Source: Synergistaceae bacterium UBA1037
GTDB lineage: Bacteria > Synergistota > Synergistia > Synergistales > Synergistaceae
DNA length: 16,727 bases
NCBI GenBank assembly: GCA_002316795.1
Contig: DCEE01000006.1
Span: 1-16,727, forward strand
Direction of reading: 5' to 3'
Shown: piece after piece, positions 14,863-16,727 of the stretch
How positions within the stretch are numbered: position 1 is the stretch's first letter
How the letters are laid out: every line of letters starts with the position of its first letter
Position numbers and translations under genes: made by a program
The notes under the pieces: generated by a model
Told to the model about the DNA's origin: nothing
Seen by the model: only the letters and a program-made list of their open reading frames with translations
Database searches by the model: none

Positions 14863-15600
14863 GTGCCTGTATATATAAATGAACCTAGATACCTAACGGC
14901 TGGTGAATCCTGCGTTGTCGCGGAATTTGCCGATGAGATCGACAGGGGAGCCAATGACGCGGTTATGGATTTGAAGAGATATGTGACGGGGCAGAATGAA
15001 ATTCCGATAATAGAGTGCCTTCCGACATACAGATCGCTTGCCGTCTATTTCGATCCCACTGTGGTCAGCGCGGAAGATGTTGTCAGGGTTGCCCGGAAAG
15101 CTCCAATATCAAAAAAGTCCGATGCCGGAACGGCAATGACTGAGATATCGATACCGGTCTGCTATGGCGGAGAGTATGGTCCGGATATATTAAACGTAGC
15201 GGAGCATGCGGGGATATCGGAAGAAGATGTAATAAAAAGACACAGCGCCAAGGTATGCCACTGCTACATGATAGGCTTCATGCCGGGCTTTGCCTATCTT
15301 GGCGGCATGGACGAGAGCATAGCCACGCCCAGGCTGACAAACCCGCGCACTGTTATCAAAGGAGGAAGCGTAGGGATCGCCGGAAAGCAGACCGGGATAT
15401 ATCCGATAGACAGCCCTGGAGGATGGCAGCTGATAGGCCGGACGCCCCTCCGTCTCTTCACTCCTGAAGCCTCGCGCGCCACTTTGATAGAGGCAGGCTA
15501 TGAAGTGCGCTTTGTTCCGGTGTCGGAAGAAGAATATAAAAAAATCGAGGCCGAAGTGGCTGCAGGGACATACAAGCCCCTCATAACGGAGGCGAAATAA
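14863..15600 (+). CDS. pxpB: 5-oxoprolinase subunit PxpB (KipI family)
   Basis: Cytosolic subunit of the bacterial PxpABC ATP-dependent 5-oxoprolinase, which opens 5-oxoproline (pyroglutamate) to glutamate. Its length of 245 residues is normal. The cyclophilin-like half has the family signatures GFMPGFAYLGG (about 139-149), TPRLTNPRTVIKGGSVGIAG and QTGIYPIDSPGGWQLIGRTP. The start is GTG at 14863 behind AAGGGGTGG; no ATG gives the full conserved N-terminus. The next gene, pxpC, starts two bases after its stop. Members were once named KipI, an inhibitor of the sporulation kinase KinA. Beside pxpC and pxpA the enzyme role is much more likely. Confidence 0.95.
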   Translation: MPVYINEPRYLTAGESCVVAEFADEIDRGANDAVMDLKRYVTGQNEIPIIECLPTYRSLAVYFDPTVVSAEDVVRVARKAPISKKSDAGTAMTEISIPVCYGGEYGPDILNVAEHAGISEEDVIKRHSAKVCHCYMIGFMPGFAYLGGMDESIATPRLTNPRTVIKGGSVGIAGKQTGIYPIDSPGGWQLIGRTPLRLFTPEASRATLIEAGYEVRFVPVSEEEYKKIEAEVAAGTYKPLITEAK

Positions 15601-15602
15601 CT

Positions 15603-16673
15603 ATGGAACTGATCGTCAGAAAAACCGGCATGCTTACATCCGTGCAGGACCTGGGACGCTGGGGATACCAGTCGAGCGGTGTTCCTGTAGCGGGAGCGAT
15701 GGACCTTCCTGCCCTCAGGCTGGGGAATACGATGCTTGGAAACCCGGAAAATGCCGCAGCTCTTGAAGTCACACTCCTGGGACCTGAGATAGAAGTCAGA
15801 GGCGATGGAGCGGCAGTCTTCGCCGGGGCGGATCTGGGATTCAGTGTGAACGGGAAGGCAGAGGGATCCTGGAACGTTGTTCTGCTGAAGGACGGAGACG
15901 TGATAACTTTTAAAGGTCTCAGGGGGAAGGGATGCCGCGGGAATCTTTGTTTTGCCGGCGGGATAGATGTGATCCCGGTGATGGGGAGCCGTTCTACGTA
16001 TATGCGAGCAAAGATCGGCGGAGTAGAGGGACGGGCCCTTAAGAACGGGGATGTCATAAAAGTTGGGGAACCTTCACCTCTTTGGAAGAGGATGGGTGGT
16101 TTTCATATTCCTGAAGAACTGCATCTGACACAGGATCCGGAAGCGCCTCTTGCGTTGATCACAGGTCTCCAGGAGGACGCGTTTACTGAAGAGGGTAAAA
16201 AACTGCTGTTTGAGTCGGAATACACTATCACCGCGGAATCCGACAGGATGGGCTGCCGCCTGGAAGGTCCGAAGATCGGGCATACGGAAAAGGGTGCGGA
16301 CATAGTTTCTGACGCGATACCGCTTGGAGCGGTACAGATACCCGGGCATGGGATGCCAATAATAATGCTTGCGGACCGCCAGACGACCGGGGGCTACACG
16401 AAAATAGGAGTGCTCTCACCGCTTTCTATTGAAGCCCTTGTTCAGAAGATGCCGGGAAACAGAGTCCGTTTCCGGAAGGCAGAAGTATGTGAAGGGGCCG
16501 ATGAACAGAAGAGGATCAGTGATGCGGTCCGGAAGGTAAAGGAACTTCGCGCCTCACACGTTTCACGTTCTGGTACCAAGGCCGCGGTGCCTGCTTCTGC
16601 AACTCTCCCGACGCATTTTAAGCTGACGATTGACGGAAAGAGCTACGACATAACCTGTGAAGAAATATCGTGA
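15603..16673 (+). CDS. pxpC: 5-oxoprolinase subunit PxpC (KipA family) with partial biotinyl-like tail
   Basis: Partner of PxpB in ATP-dependent 5-oxoprolinase, 356 residues. Family features are VQDLGRWGYQSSGVPVAGAMD near the N-terminus, GNPENAAALEVTLLGP, the central CFAGGIDVIPVMGSRSTY, and QTTGGYTKIGVLSP near residue 260. The ATG at 15603 follows GGAGG (15588-15592), two bases after the pxpB stop. The last ~45 residues are a low-complexity linker followed by FKLTIDGKSYDITCEE, which resembles the first two strands of a biotinyl (BCCP) domain and then stops before any lysine attachment site. This suggests a remnant of a fused carboxylase-type domain. PxpC belongs to the same superfamily as the carboxyltransferase part of urea carboxylase. 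The core enzyme looks intact. Confidence 0.94.
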   Translation: MELIVRKTGMLTSVQDLGRWGYQSSGVPVAGAMDLPALRLGNTMLGNPENAAALEVTLLGPEIEVRGDGAAVFAGADLGFSVNGKAEGSWNVVLLKDGDVITFKGLRGKGCRGNLCFAGGIDVIPVMGSRSTYMRAKIGGVEGRALKNGDVIKVGEPSPLWKRMGGFHIPEELHLTQDPEAPLALITGLQEDAFTEEGKKLLFESEYTITAESDRMGCRLEGPKIGHTEKGADIVSDAIPLGAVQIPGHGMPIIMLADRQTTGGYTKIGVLSPLSIEALVQKMPGNRVRFRKAEVCEGADEQKRISDAVRKVKELRASHVSRSGTKAAVPASATLPTHFKLTIDGKSYDITCEEIS

Positions 16674-16689
16674 CAAGGAGTGAGCATAA

Positions 16690-16727
16690 ATGTACAAAAT
16701 AGACCTGAACAGTGACATCGGAGAGAG
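16690..16727 (+). CDS. pxpA: 5-oxoprolinase subunit PxpA (LamB/YcsF family), 3' truncated by window edge
   Basis: Only 38 bases are present. AAGGAG lies nine bases before ATG 16690, 17 bases after the pxpC stop. The visible residues MYKIDLNSDIGE match the N-terminus of the LamB/YcsF family, usually IDLNCDLGEG. This subunit carries the ring-opening active site in PxpABC. The call rests on the short N-terminus plus the pxpB-pxpC context. Ser in place of the usual Cys after the Asn is a minor variation. Confidence 0.75.
   Translation, partial: MYKIDLNSDIGE

Overview
The window reads as ordinary chromosomal DNA of an anaerobic bacterium. The best guess is the phylum Synergistota (amino-acid and peptide fermenters), with moderate confidence. 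The reasons are the electron-bifurcating NfnAB pair, an EF-G2-type elongation factor paralogue, a 5-oxoprolinase cluster, several amino-acid-type transporters, balanced base composition, and tight operons with strong Shine-Dalgarno sites. I see no tRNA, rRNA, CRISPR array, insertion sequence or phage gene.

Layout. (1) 1-1818: 3' part of an EF-G2-like translational GTPase, closed by a strong terminator. (2) 1905-3150: an MFS transporter with its own promoter and a possible operator; a two-way terminator follows. (3) 5460-3215, minus strand: nfnA-nfnB, which exchange electrons between NADH, NADPH and ferredoxin. (4) 5672-7365: a glutaredoxin-like protein and glucose-6-phosphate isomerase, transcribed away from nfnAB, with a palindrome over the likely -10 box. 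(5) 7687-7499, minus: a 62-residue protein of unknown function. (6) 7807-13309: a tightly packed operon of a 33-residue membrane protein, a sodium:solute symporter, a sensor histidine kinase, an NtrC-type sigma-54 activator and a divergent RpoN. (7) 13310-13592: a 283-base regulatory region with a textbook -24/-12 promoter and upstream dyads. (8) 13593-end: an NRAMP-fold transporter lacking the usual metal ligands, then pxpB, pxpC and the first codons of pxpA (5-oxoprolinase).

The most interesting unit is 7807-16727. Transporter, sensor, activator and sigma-54 factor are made together, directly upstream of a sigma-54 promoter that faces an organic-acid transport and 5-oxoproline hydrolysis operon. 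I infer a self-contained signalling circuit: the symporter and kinase sense a nutrient, the NtrC-type protein binds the dyads at 13316-13369, and sigma-54 polymerase is activated at 13528-13543. The sigma factor's RpoN box is degenerate, so it may be a second, dedicated sigma-54. The promoter and gene order are seen directly; the regulatory link and the ligand are inference.
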